Below, piece after piece: positions 7,655-15,043 of a stretch of DNA of 29,896 nt (within the stretch, counting starts at the first letter, position 1; every line of letters starts with the position of its first letter). Below the pieces are notes generated by a model. The model worked only from the letters and a program-made list of their open reading frames with translations, made no database searches and was not told where the DNA came from. This stretch comes from Bartonella sp. AU55XJBT (lineage in GTDB: Bacteria; Pseudomonadota; Alphaproteobacteria; Rhizobiales; Rhizobiaceae). Location: NCBI RefSeq assembly GCF_028618525.1, contig NZ_JAQITC010000021.1:1-29896 (forward strand), written 5' to 3'. A program made the position numbers and the translations under genes.

Positions 7655-8350
7655 ATGACTATTGCACCCGTTGATCCTAACAATCTCGATCTTACACATT
7701 TAGACCGCTCTAAAACTTTTGCCTCTATGGTCGCGCTTATTCAAGATGAAATTGACGATACAACAGCTGAATATTCCCTGCAAATTCAAGATTCAATTGT
7801 TACAGCTTTGCGTTTGTGTGAGCGCGAACCCTTTTTCTTTAATGAAAAGATAGAAAGAACATTTAATACACAAAGTGGTAAAACATGGTATGGGCAGGCA
7901 GAAGGGGTTTTTATTGAATCAGAAAAAAGCTTGGCTGACGTCTTTTTGGCAACTAAAAATGCAACACCAACAAAGTTATTCTTTAAGCCCTTGGAAGCGT
8001 TGCATCAACAATATGGTATGCATCCTGAGTTAGGAACTCCATTCTTTTATACCATCCGTGATCAAAAAATAGGACTCTTTCCAACACCAGAAAATGTCGA
8101 AATCGTACAGCTTTCTTATACGCCTATTCATTTAGCCGATGAACAGCTTAAAGAGGACAATAATCCTTGGTTGATTTATGCTTTTGATCTCATTAAAGCC
8201 CGGGCAAAATATGAACTTTATAAAAATATCCTTAAAGATCCTGAATATGCTGCCGTTTCTTTTAGAGATTTTCAAGAACAGCTTCAAGCTTTACGCATTG
8301 AAACATCACGCAGAAAAGGTTCTTTAAAGATTCGCCCAATGAATTTTTAA
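7655..8350 (+). CDS. Head-tail adaptor-like protein
   Basis: A protein of 231 residues following the coat gene, where podovirus modules place the portal-tail adaptor (gp4/gp6-like). The N-terminal helical segment ASMVALIQDEIDDTTAEYSL with IVTALRLCEREPFFFNE is typical of phage adaptor proteins. It continues with a strand-rich middle (FYTIRDQKIGLFPTPE, VQLSYTP) and ends in a helix with LIKARAKYELYKNILKDPEYA. It would bind the underside of the portal ring and seal the filled head. AAGGA at 7643-7647 precedes the ATG at 7655; an earlier in-frame ATG at 7577 would span the hairpin and is rejected. The adaptor role is inferred from order and fold pattern. Confidence 0.75.
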   Translation: MTIAPVDPNNLDLTHLDRSKTFASMVALIQDEIDDTTAEYSLQIQDSIVTALRLCEREPFFFNEKIERTFNTQSGKTWYGQAEGVFIESEKSLADVFLATKNATPTKLFFKPLEALHQQYGMHPELGTPFFYTIRDQKIGLFPTPENVEIVQLSYTPIHLADEQLKEDNNPWLIYAFDLIKARAKYELYKNILKDPEYAAVSFRDFQEQLQALRIETSRRKGSLKIRPMNF

Positions 8351-8965
8351 AAGGCAATGGTTTTTTTTAAAAAAAGGCTTTTTCTCAATTGCTTATGGCA
8401 AATTGGGCATTGAGGACTAGAGCTGCTCTTATGTTTAAGAGTCACTTTGGGGATTGAAGGCGTGTTGGAGTTTGGAGTGGCGTTGAGGTTTGGGTGAGCT
8501 TGAGAGGCAGGTGTTGAGGGCGAGCCGCTGATGGGAGCTGTGGATGTTGATATTTTAGAGAAAATCAATCTTAGGTTGTTTCTTTGTGGGTTTTTGGGCT
8601 CTCGTTTTAAGGGCTCTTGTGGTTTTAATGAGCAAACCTTGGTCTCTCTTGAAATAGATGGGGATCTTGACACTGGGTTCTTCAAAAATTTTATGAAGTT
8701 TTTTTCTCAATACTGAGGAAGCGCTGGCTGGCATTGGCGGCTGGCATTGACTGAGTGCTGGCGGGTGATTTTAATGGAACGCAGGTAGCGGCAGTGGGCT
8801 TGCCATGATGGGTGGGATCACTTTTCTCGAGGCCTTGGCAACTTATAGTTGTATCTTTATGCAATTTTATGTCTTTAGAGTTTCATTCTAGGGGCTTTTT
8901 TTGGTTTCAATGAGCAAGCCTTGGTGCTTTGGCACTGGGTTTTTCAAACATTTTAGGGGGGCTTG
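8351..8965. other. Long spacer between adaptor and gp10-like genes
   Basis: About 615 bases hold no gene I can support. A minus-strand frame (8347-8685) is Pro/Ser/Lys-rich low complexity without a ribosome binding site, and is rejected. The spacer contains a diverged direct repeat, listed separately. Confidence 0.5.
8611..8694 (+). repeat. Diverged direct repeat, copy 1 (copy 2 at about 8892-8955)
   Basis: GGGCTCTTGTGGTTTTAATG, then AGCAAACCTTGGT and CACTGGGTTCTTCAAA, recur at 8892-8955 as GGGCTTTTTTTGGTTTCAATG-like sequence, AGCAAGCCTTGGT and CACTGGGTTTTTCAAA. Copy 2 ends at the ribosome binding site of the gp10-like gene. Copy 1 has about 18 extra bases in the middle. Confidence 0.7.
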
Positions 8966-10429
8966 ATGGCTTTTTTCCCAATCGCTGATTATCGACCAGA
9001 TGTGGCGGATATCAATGGAATTTTTACTGATGAACTTGTCAATGTGCTCCCAGCTGATGGCTCCTATATCCCTATGCCAAATTTTGAACCTTTGTCAGAG
9101 CCATGTCCGGAGCCTATTTTAGGCGCTCTTGCGGTTAAAACAAAAAATGGTGTTTCTATTGTTGTCGGGACAAGAGAAAAAATCTTCTTGCTTGATAATA
9201 CAACAATGAAGTGGAAAGATTTGAGCCAAAGGGGAAAGGCTTATATGGCGAATATTGACGCGCCGTGGTCTTTTGCTTTGTTTGGTGATTTTATTATTGC
9301 GGTGAATGCCAATGATAAACCACAAGTGATCGATATTATTCATGATAAAACATTTAGAAATTTAGGGGGAAATCCACCACAAGCGGGGATCGTTCGTATC
9401 TGGGGAGATTTCGTTTGTTTGATGAAATTAACCGAGCATCCAAGACGGGTTCATTGGTCGGGACTTAATGATGCAGAATTTTGGACCGTGGGGAAAAAAA
9501 GCTGCGATTATCAAGATTTTCCTGATGGCGGTTTCGTGCAAGGGGCAACTGAGACAACAAATCCCATTATCTTTATGCGTTCTGCAATCTATGCCGGTTC
9601 TTTTATCCCCGGCTCTAAGATTATTTTTAGTTTCCAAAAAATCCACGATAAAAGAGGCGCAAAAAATGCTGAATCAATTGTTTGTCGCGGTGACTTGGCT
9701 TTCTTTGCCGATGAGGGCGGTTTTTATCAAATAACAAATGACGGGCAGATTATATCCATTGGTTTTGAAAAAGTTGATCGAACCATGACTGCAAAATCAA
9801 GACAGAGTAATCTGTATACCATGTCTGCGGCGATCGATGGCGTGTATAATCGTGTTTATTGGATGGTGGATAGCGATGAGAGCCTTCATAAACGGATCTT
9901 GCTCATTTATGATTGGGGGTTGCAAAAATGGACAAAAGCTCTCGTGGATATCAAAATGATCCTCCCCATTTTCTTGACCGGAACAACGCTAGAAGGTCTT
10001 GATTTTGTGGCTAAGAATATTGATGATTTGTCCTTTTCTCTCGATAGTAAAGCTTGGAAAAATGAATCGCCTATTCTGGGGGCATTTGATCAACAGGGTA
10101 GACTGGGGTCGTTTTCTGGTTCTCCTATGGCTTGTGTGGTCACTTCACAAGAAATGGGGCAGACAAATGGCATGATAACACGGGTGAAAAATATTATGCC
10201 TCAAGTCAATAGTGGAAATTTTTATTTGTCTGTGGGAATGCGCTTTCGACAATCTCTTGAAGAGGAAACGGTTTGGTTACCAGAAAAACAGCCGTCTCAT
10301 AATACTGGCCAAATTCATTGTCGCGCAAGGGCACGATTTTATCGCTTTAAATTGCGTATCCCTGAGGGGATGAATTGGACCCATGTCACGGGATTTGATG
10401 TGGAATTGATGTCAGCCGGCATGCGATAG
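8966..10429 (+). CDS. P22 gp10-like tail accessory / DNA stabilisation protein
   Basis: A protein of 487 residues, close to the size of P22 gp10, the tail hub protein that extends the portal channel and holds packaged DNA in. The sequence is a succession of short strands consistent with a beta-propeller-like fold. Marks include FPIADYRPDVADINGIFTDE at the N terminus, LSEPCPEP, WSFALFGDFIIAVN, VCLMKLTEHPRRVHWSGLND, DLAFFADEGGFYQI and YWMVDSDESLHKRILLIYDW. WSGLNDAEFW and the Gly-Phe-Tyr turn are typical of this phage family. AGGGGGG at 8955-8961 precedes the ATG at 8966; a TTG one codon earlier is not needed. The last codons (ATGCGATAG) lie inside the first unit of a 33-bp tandem repeat. The family call rests on motif pattern and gene order. 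Confidence 0.78.
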   Translation: MAFFPIADYRPDVADINGIFTDELVNVLPADGSYIPMPNFEPLSEPCPEPILGALAVKTKNGVSIVVGTREKIFLLDNTTMKWKDLSQRGKAYMANIDAPWSFALFGDFIIAVNANDKPQVIDIIHDKTFRNLGGNPPQAGIVRIWGDFVCLMKLTEHPRRVHWSGLNDAEFWTVGKKSCDYQDFPDGGFVQGATETTNPIIFMRSAIYAGSFIPGSKIIFSFQKIHDKRGAKNAESIVCRGDLAFFADEGGFYQITNDGQIISIGFEKVDRTMTAKSRQSNLYTMSAAIDGVYNRVYWMVDSDESLHKRILLIYDWGLQKWTKALVDIKMILPIFLTGTTLEGLDFVAKNIDDLSFSLDSKAWKNESPILGAFDQQGRLGSFSGSPMACVVTSQEMGQTNGMITRVKNIMPQVNSGNFYLSVGMRFRQSLEEETVWLPEKQPSHNTGQIHCRARARFYRFKLRIPEGMNWTHVTGFDVELMSAGMR

Positions 10430-10529
10430 GCATGCTTCTATAATAAAAAATGCATGCGATAGGCATGCTTCTATAATAAAAAATGCATGCGATAGGCATG
10501 TCTCTATAATAAAAAATGTATGCGATAGT
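10419..10529 (+). repeat. 33-bp tandem repeat, three units plus a partial fourth, each with a hairpin and TATAAT
   Basis: Units at 10419-10451, 10452-10484 and 10485-10517, then a partial copy to 10529. Units 1 and 2 are identical; unit 3 has CATGTCTC for CATGCTTC. Each holds GCATGCGATAGGCATGC (a 6-bp stem on a GATAG loop, shortened in unit 3), then TATAATAAAAAAT. Unit 1 includes the gp10-like gene's final ATG-CGA-TAG codons, so the array arose by duplicating the gene's 3' end. Confidence 0.9.
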
Positions 10530-10753
10530 TAAGCTATGATCATCAGAGGAATAAGGCAGGGCTGATGCTTCTTTATGATCGGAAAGAGTTTGTACTATGG
10601 TTTTTTATAAAAAAGGGGCTCTCTTAATCTTATAACAAAGGGAGGGTGAGGGGCTCTTCCTTTTGAATGGTGTGCGCTTAAGGATGGAACGCGTGAAGGG
10701 CGCAAGGGGGATGTTCTTAAAGGTGTGCGTAAAAAATTAAGAAAGCTAAAATC
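10530..10753. other. Spacer before the GNAT-like gene
   Basis: No gene is supported. It has a short T-run/A-run inverted sequence near 10602-10616 and the G-rich composition of the other cluster spacers. Confidence 0.4.
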
Positions 10754-11206
10754 ATGATGCAAGATCATCAAGATATCTATTCGGCTTACCTGACAGAGAA
10801 ATGGTCATGGGAAAAAATAGCACCCTATCAAGAGCCTCTTAATGCGGCATTGAAAAAATATGCTCAGCGCTTTCCAGATGATGTTTGTTTGGAAAAAATT
10901 GCTGAAGAAATTGCTACAGGACAAGCGCAATTGTGGATGGTCTTAAAAAATAAAATCCAATTTAGTGCTTTTGCAATCACCAAAGTTGAAAGTACCCATA
11001 CGGGAAAAAAATGCGTCGTTCTCTCAGATTTGGCTGGAGAGGGAGGACTGAAATTGGTCAAATTGATTGATGAGGTCGAAAAATGGGCGCGAACAATCAA
11101 GGCTGAAGAAATACACATGTTTGGAAGAATTGGATGGGCGAAAAGGCTCGCTCATCACGGATATTCTCGTAATCTTATTCAATATAGAAAGGTTTTGGGT
11201 CCATGA
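10754..11206 (+). CDS. GNAT-fold-like phage protein (T7 gp13/DUF2833-like)
   Basis: A protein of 150 residues in the tail part of the cluster. The C-terminal half follows a GNAT-like pattern: LWMVLKNKIQFSAFAITKV strands, VVLSDLAGEGGLKLVKLIDEV and a final GRIGWAKRLAHHGYSRN. That last segment resembles the GRRGW...GY ending of phage acetyltransferase-like proteins, including the T7 gp13/DUF2833 group. Phage members often sit beside tail and internal-virion genes, and their enzymatic role is unproven. ATGs at 10754 and 10757 are both possible, with no strong ribosome binding site. The stop overlaps the next start (ATGA at 11203-11206), so the two are translationally coupled. Whether it acetylates anything cannot be read from the sequence. 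Confidence 0.7.
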   Translation: MMQDHQDIYSAYLTEKWSWEKIAPYQEPLNAALKKYAQRFPDDVCLEKIAEEIATGQAQLWMVLKNKIQFSAFAITKVESTHTGKKCVVLSDLAGEGGLKLVKLIDEVEKWARTIKAEEIHMFGRIGWAKRLAHHGYSRNLIQYRKVLGP

Positions 11207-12336
11207 GTAGAAAAAAAACACCTCAAGTGCAGACAACAACACAAACAAATGCACCCCCTGCTTGGGCAGCGGATATTCTTAAACAAGCCAGTGCAGATGC
11301 ACAGGGGCTTTATAATAAAGGAATTGGCGGAAATGTTTATCAAGGAGAGCGCGTTGCGGGTCTTAGCGATATGACAACAAATGCGCTGTCCGGTTTACAA
11401 CAAGCTGCAGGGCTTTATAATAATCCTGTGGTAACTCAGTGGTTAAATGCACCAACTAACAGCGCTACAAATCTTTCCAGTATGGCGAAGGGAAATTGGA
11501 TTGGAAGCAATAGTAAATTTAATATGGCATTGCAAAATGCTCTCAATAAAACTTCTGACGCTATTAATCAATCGATGTCTGGAGCGGGACGTTATGGCTC
11601 TGGAGCCCATACCGGCGTGCTCGCTGATGAACTAGGCGCCTTGGCTACAAATGCAACAGCACAGCAATATAATCAAGATATTAATAATATGATGAATGCA
11701 AACCAGATGATTGATCGTTCTCAGCATGATCAAGTGAATGCCGCAAACGCTTATTATCAAGGGCAGAGTAATGTGCAAGGAAATGCTCTGAAAGGGGGGA
11801 TGATTCAAGATCTCAACCGTCAAAATATCTTGGATGCGGAGCGTCAAAAATGGTCAGAAAAAGACAATCAAGATTGGAACCGATTAGAACGCTTGTTACA
11901 GGTCGGAACACAGGCGGCGGGAAATTACGGAACAACTTCTGGAAAATCTACACTAATCCCTTCTGTGACAAAAGATCCGTTGCGTGATGCCCAGCAAGTG
12001 CTGGGATTGGTCGGAGGAATTCTAGGGCTTTGTGATGTGAGAGCAAAAGAAAATATTACCCTTGTGGGAAAGAAAAAAGGATATTCCCTTTATAGCTTTA
12101 ATTATAAAGGAAATCCACAACGCTATCAGGGCGTTCTGGCGCAAGAAGTGTTGCGTGTGAAACCGGAAGCTGTTTTTGTCAATGCGAAAACAAAATTACT
12201 GCATGTGGATTATGACAAAATAGGGCTGAAAATGAAAAAAATGAAGGAAATACCGGCTTCTAAAAATAAAATTCTGGCTTTCTTTTCTTCCCTCTTTGCT
12301 CGTCTTTCCTTTTTGCAAAAAGAGTGTCTCCTATGA
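11203..12336 (+). CDS. Tail-associated protein with C-terminal S74-type chaperone domain (Cys at the Ser site)
   Basis: A protein of 377 residues. Residues 15-270 are Asn/Gln/Ala-rich and helical (AWAADILKQASADAQGLYN, MSGAGRYGSGAHTGVLADEL), as in tail or ejection proteins of alphaproteobacterial podoviruses. Residues 277-342 match the peptidase S74 intramolecular chaperone pattern of endosialidases and tail spikes: DVRAKENI, YSFNYKGNP, GVLAQEVL, PEAV and LHVDYDKI. The canonical motif is S-D-x-R-x-K, with Ser and Lys forming the self-cleavage dyad. Here it is C277-D-V-R-A-K282, so cleavage may be lost or use Cys. A basic, hydrophobic tail of about 35 residues follows the domain. It overlaps the preceding gene by ATGA and the next by ATGA. 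Confidence 0.78.
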   Translation: MSRKKTPQVQTTTQTNAPPAWAADILKQASADAQGLYNKGIGGNVYQGERVAGLSDMTTNALSGLQQAAGLYNNPVVTQWLNAPTNSATNLSSMAKGNWIGSNSKFNMALQNALNKTSDAINQSMSGAGRYGSGAHTGVLADELGALATNATAQQYNQDINNMMNANQMIDRSQHDQVNAANAYYQGQSNVQGNALKGGMIQDLNRQNILDAERQKWSEKDNQDWNRLERLLQVGTQAAGNYGTTSGKSTLIPSVTKDPLRDAQQVLGLVGGILGLCDVRAKENITLVGKKKGYSLYSFNYKGNPQRYQGVLAQEVLRVKPEAVFVNAKTKLLHVDYDKIGLKMKKMKEIPASKNKILAFFSSLFARLSFLQKECLL

Positions 12337-13337
12337 GTTCGATTTATGATTGGTCAATCATCGCATCAGAAAATGCTTATGTCGATGAAAATATAAACTG
12401 GGCTGAAGGGCAACCGCCAAGTACAGTCAATGATAGTGCGCGCGCTATGATGCAACGTATCAAAGAATATTTGTTGGATAATGGGGGCGTGATTGAAACA
12501 CAGTTTACGGTTGATAACGAGAATAAGAGGACATCCTTTCGTTTGGCGACAAAATCTTTTTTTGAGACCTATATGGATGGCATTGTGGTGCGCTTTAAAG
12601 CACAGGGCCTCAATAGAGGGGTGACAAATGTTTCTTTAAATCAGTTGCCTCCAAGACCAACCTATATGGCAACGCCAGAGGGGATCATGCCTTTAAAGGG
12701 GGGAGAAATCCAAAAGGGAGGGCTTTATGAACTCGTCTATACGCATGATATTGCTGGGAAAAATGCTGATGGATGGTTTTTAACCAATCCTACTATAAAA
12801 CTTCCTGAAATTCCGCCCTTTCCTCCTTTACCGGAATCTTTTTCATCCGGATTTATTGGAACTTTTGCGAGTGAAAAAATACCCTCTGGGTGGTTGCTGT
12901 GTGATGGGAAAGAATATGCGCGAAAGAGCTATGCCAATCTCTTTGCTGTTTTGGGGGAAACATGGGGAAAAGGAGATGGAAAAACAACATTTAATGTTCC
13001 CGATTTGCGGGGAATGTTTTTACGGGGGCTCGATAGTGGAAAAAACCTTGATAAAGGACGTTGTTTGGGAAGTCGACAAGAAGAATCTTTTAAAGCTCAT
13101 ACCCATGAAGGAAAAACAGATTCGACAGGCAAACACCAGCATAGTTTGTCAGAGACTGATAACGCAGTTTTCGATATAGAGAGCGGTATATATAAAAGAC
13201 ATATAGCTATCGTCTACAATAAAAATATGTTGACAGAGGCTGCGGGAGAGCATGAACATAAGATCTTGTTGCAAAAAACAGGAGGGGATGAAACACGTCC
13301 TGTCAATATGGCGGTGGTTTATGCGATCAAAGCCTGA
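12333..13337 (+). CDS. Tail fibre with phage tail collar domain
   Basis: A receptor-binding or collar protein of 334 residues. The N-terminal WAEGQPPSTVNDSARAMMQR is the attachment-type segment common at the start of podovirus fibres. Residues 173-232 (GFIGTFAS..PSGWLLCDG to TFNVPDLRGMFLRG) are a full phage collar domain. The C terminus has three His-x-His pairs, HTH (256-258), HQH (268-270) and HEH (307-309), and ends in the family-typical ETRPVNMAVVYAIKA. In related trimeric fibres such as T4 gp12 and gp37, His-x-His pairs chelate metal along the axis. The start at 12333 forms ATGA with the previous stop, and AAGAG at 12319-12323 is a suitable ribosome binding site; a GTG at 12324 is less likely. 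It would direct particle attachment to recipient cells. Confidence 0.88.
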   Translation: MSSIYDWSIIASENAYVDENINWAEGQPPSTVNDSARAMMQRIKEYLLDNGGVIETQFTVDNENKRTSFRLATKSFFETYMDGIVVRFKAQGLNRGVTNVSLNQLPPRPTYMATPEGIMPLKGGEIQKGGLYELVYTHDIAGKNADGWFLTNPTIKLPEIPPFPPLPESFSSGFIGTFASEKIPSGWLLCDGKEYARKSYANLFAVLGETWGKGDGKTTFNVPDLRGMFLRGLDSGKNLDKGRCLGSRQEESFKAHTHEGKTDSTGKHQHSLSETDNAVFDIESGIYKRHIAIVYNKNMLTEAAGEHEHKILLQKTGGDETRPVNMAVVYAIKA

Positions 13338-13339
13338 GA

Positions 13340-13450
13340 ATGAAAGCTTTAAGAGAAATAGAAAGAGAGAGCAAAATGGTTGCAAAATCTTCTATGATGA
13401 AAAAAAGCTTTATCGAATCTATCGTGCAGAAAGCTTTAAGACGCTCCTGA
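13340..13450 (+). CDS. Possible 36-residue basic peptide after the fibre gene
   Basis: An ATG two bases after the fibre stop opens 36 codons rich in Lys, Arg, Glu and Ser (MKALREIERESKM, then SFIESIVQKALRRS). It is coupled by position to the fibre gene and would be an amphipathic helix. There is no family match and only a weak ribosome binding site, so it may be chance. Confidence 0.25.
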   Translation: MKALREIERESKMVAKSSMMKKSFIESIVQKALRRS

Positions 13451-13479
13451 AAAAAATCCCTTAAATCCTCTTGATGATT

Positions 13480-13929
13480 TTACTTCTTGTACTGCCTTTG
13501 TTGGATCTGTAAAGGTTTTTTTGCTTCTTGTTCTTTAGCGGGTAAAACAGATCGTGATCCTTCAGGGGAGGGGTTAAAAAGAGAGAAAAATCCTCCTTCA
13601 TTCATAGAGTTTTTATCTAAAAAATCAAAGGTTTTATCCAATCTCTCTTTCTCTTGTGGTGTCGTGATCCATTGTTGAGAGTGCTTGCGTTTAACACTTT
13701 GATGGGCGATGATAAAGAGCGCAGGGATAGTTTTATTTTTATCATGTCGGTTGATCATTAAAATACTGTCATTGAAGGTGATGATATCGCGTCAGATCGC
13801 TTGATCCATTCAGTATTGAAAATTGAGTAAATCTTCAGAGTAGAGCTTGCTCGTAGCGCTTTTATGAAATCCTCTCCTTTGCGCTGTGGCAATAGAGAGC
13901 GTTTGAAGGGAAAATCCAAGTGGAAGATG
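13480..13929 (-). pseudogene. Decayed minus-strand gene, family not recognised
   Basis: One minus-strand frame from 13929 to the stop at 13480-13482 reads 150 codons interrupted only by two TGA codons, at 13812-13810 and 13794-13792; a TAG bounds it at 13932-13930. The translated pieces look like protein: SIATAQRRGFHKSATSKLY, SEDLLNFQY, RDIITFNDSILMINRHDKN and KTIPALFIIAHQSVKRKH. Both TGA codons could come from a CGA or TGG by a single change. It points opposite to the virion genes and lies just beyond them. I do not recognise the family. A short functional gene starting at 13758 cannot be excluded. Confidence 0.45.
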
Positions 13930-14238
13930 CTAGACCAAGAATCCGGATTGTTTCCAGACTAGTGTTTATCGATGGGAATTGTTTAAAGAGCGATAGAGGT
14001 TTGCTTTGTTCTGTTGGGAGAAGTCGACAAAGTATGCTATGTCGTTATGCATTTTTTTTTGGGAGGGAAGAAGGTAAAATCACCATTTTAGGTGGAAAAC
14101 AGAAATTATTTAAAAAAATATTTTGTAAAAATTTTCGATAAAGAAAAGTCTTTTACGCGGTTGTTCGAAAAATGAAAGAGCCGTGCAAAGCGAAAAGAGA
14201 CTCAAAGGCTCCATGGAGCTGTTCAAAAGGGGGATATA

Positions 14239-14649
14239 ATGGCTCTTTTTCCATTTTCTATTGCCGATATTGATGATCCTGAATGTATTCGTGTGGTGCT
14301 TTATGCCAGCGGGAGAATGGGCCATGCTCCTTTGAACGCATTGTTGAAAAAAACCTATGAAGATATGACAAAAATTTCAAAGCGTATGGATGCTTTAGAA
14401 AAAAAGTTAGAGACTCTCGATTTTGACAATGCCAAACAGAAACAAAATGCAAAAGAAGATGACCAAAGCACTATAAACAGGATTGTGAGCAGTGAAATAA
14501 CCTTCCCAGAGACTAATATGTATACATCAGAAATTAAATTAGAATCATCTGTAGATAAAAGCAGTTTTGTTTCAGAAATTACAACACATAAGCCGCTAAC
14601 AATACAGAGTAGTATTATTGCCCCAAAAAATCCCTATAGGCTCTTCTAG
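14239..14649 (+). CDS. Hypothetical coiled-coil protein beyond the virion cluster
   Basis: A protein of 136 residues with a good ribosome binding site (AGGGGG around 14227-14232), which supports its being expressed. Residues 1-35 are mixed (FPFSIADIDDPECIRVVLYA), and residues 40-65 form a heptad-like coiled coil (TYEDMTKISKRMDALEKKLE). The rest is polar Ser/Thr/Glu-rich and probably disordered. There is no signal peptide, membrane segment or catalytic motif. It follows the tail genes on the same strand but about 900 bases away, with a decayed opposite-strand gene between. It may be an accessory of the virion cluster, or unrelated. I do not recognise the family. Confidence 0.6.
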   Translation: MALFPFSIADIDDPECIRVVLYASGRMGHAPLNALLKKTYEDMTKISKRMDALEKKLETLDFDNAKQKQNAKEDDQSTINRIVSSEITFPETNMYTSEIKLESSVDKSSFVSEITTHKPLTIQSSIIAPKNPYRLF

Positions 14650-14928
14650 AGGGACTTCTTCTTAGCCTTTTAAGGGGATTCCTTCTTTTTTCAAAAAGCA
14701 AAAATAGAAAAGAGTGATGATAGTGATATCCTTGCGTTGAAGGTAGCGATGAAGAAAAACCTTGTTTCTATTTTCGCTGGGGCATGGAATTTCTACGCGT
14801 TTGAAATGTTTTTAAAAATGTCAAAATTGATAGAGCGTGCGTTACTGTAAACGGGCCCCGTCAATAAAAATGCATTATTCTTCATACGGTTAGAGCAAGA
14901 ATAGAGACAACGGGCTTTTTTCATTCAG
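14650..14928. other. Non-coding stretch after the coiled-coil gene
   Basis: I see no gene or motif here. It runs to the terminator-like hairpin at 14929, which may end the upstream transcript. Confidence 0.4.
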
Positions 14929-14967
14929 ATGAGTGAGATAAAAAAGTGCGTTCATCGCTCATTTTTT
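14929..14967 (+). terminator. Terminator-like hairpin
   Basis: ATGAGTGA (14929-14936) pairs with TCGCTCAT (14955-14962) with one G-U pair across an 18-base loop, followed by a run of Ts to 14967. It would end plus-strand transcripts coming from the virion side. Confidence 0.55.
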
Positions 14968-15009
14968 ATACTTATCTTTGGATAGGTTTTATAAATATAA
15001 TTAAAAATC

Positions 15010-15041
15010 TTGTAATACTATACATTTTGTGTATAAGTATT
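15010..15041 (+). promoter_or_regulatory. Promoter overlapped by an inverted repeat (candidate operator)
   Basis: TTGTAA (15010-15015), 16 bases, then TATAAG (15032-15037) form a good sigma70-type promoter. AATACTATACA (15014-15024) and TGTATAAGTATT (15030-15041) are near-perfect inverted repeats spanning the -35/-10 region, so a dimeric repressor bound there would block it. Confidence 0.55.
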
Positions 15042-15043
15042 GG

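Noticed and set aside
8347..8685. 112-codon minus-strand frame rich in Pro, Ser and Lys
   Set aside because: Low-complexity antisense translation of a repeat-bearing spacer; no start signal, and its CPICHK motif is isolated.
13920..14141. 73-codon plus-strand frame
   Set aside because: No ribosome binding site or motif, and it is partly antisense to the decayed minus-strand gene.
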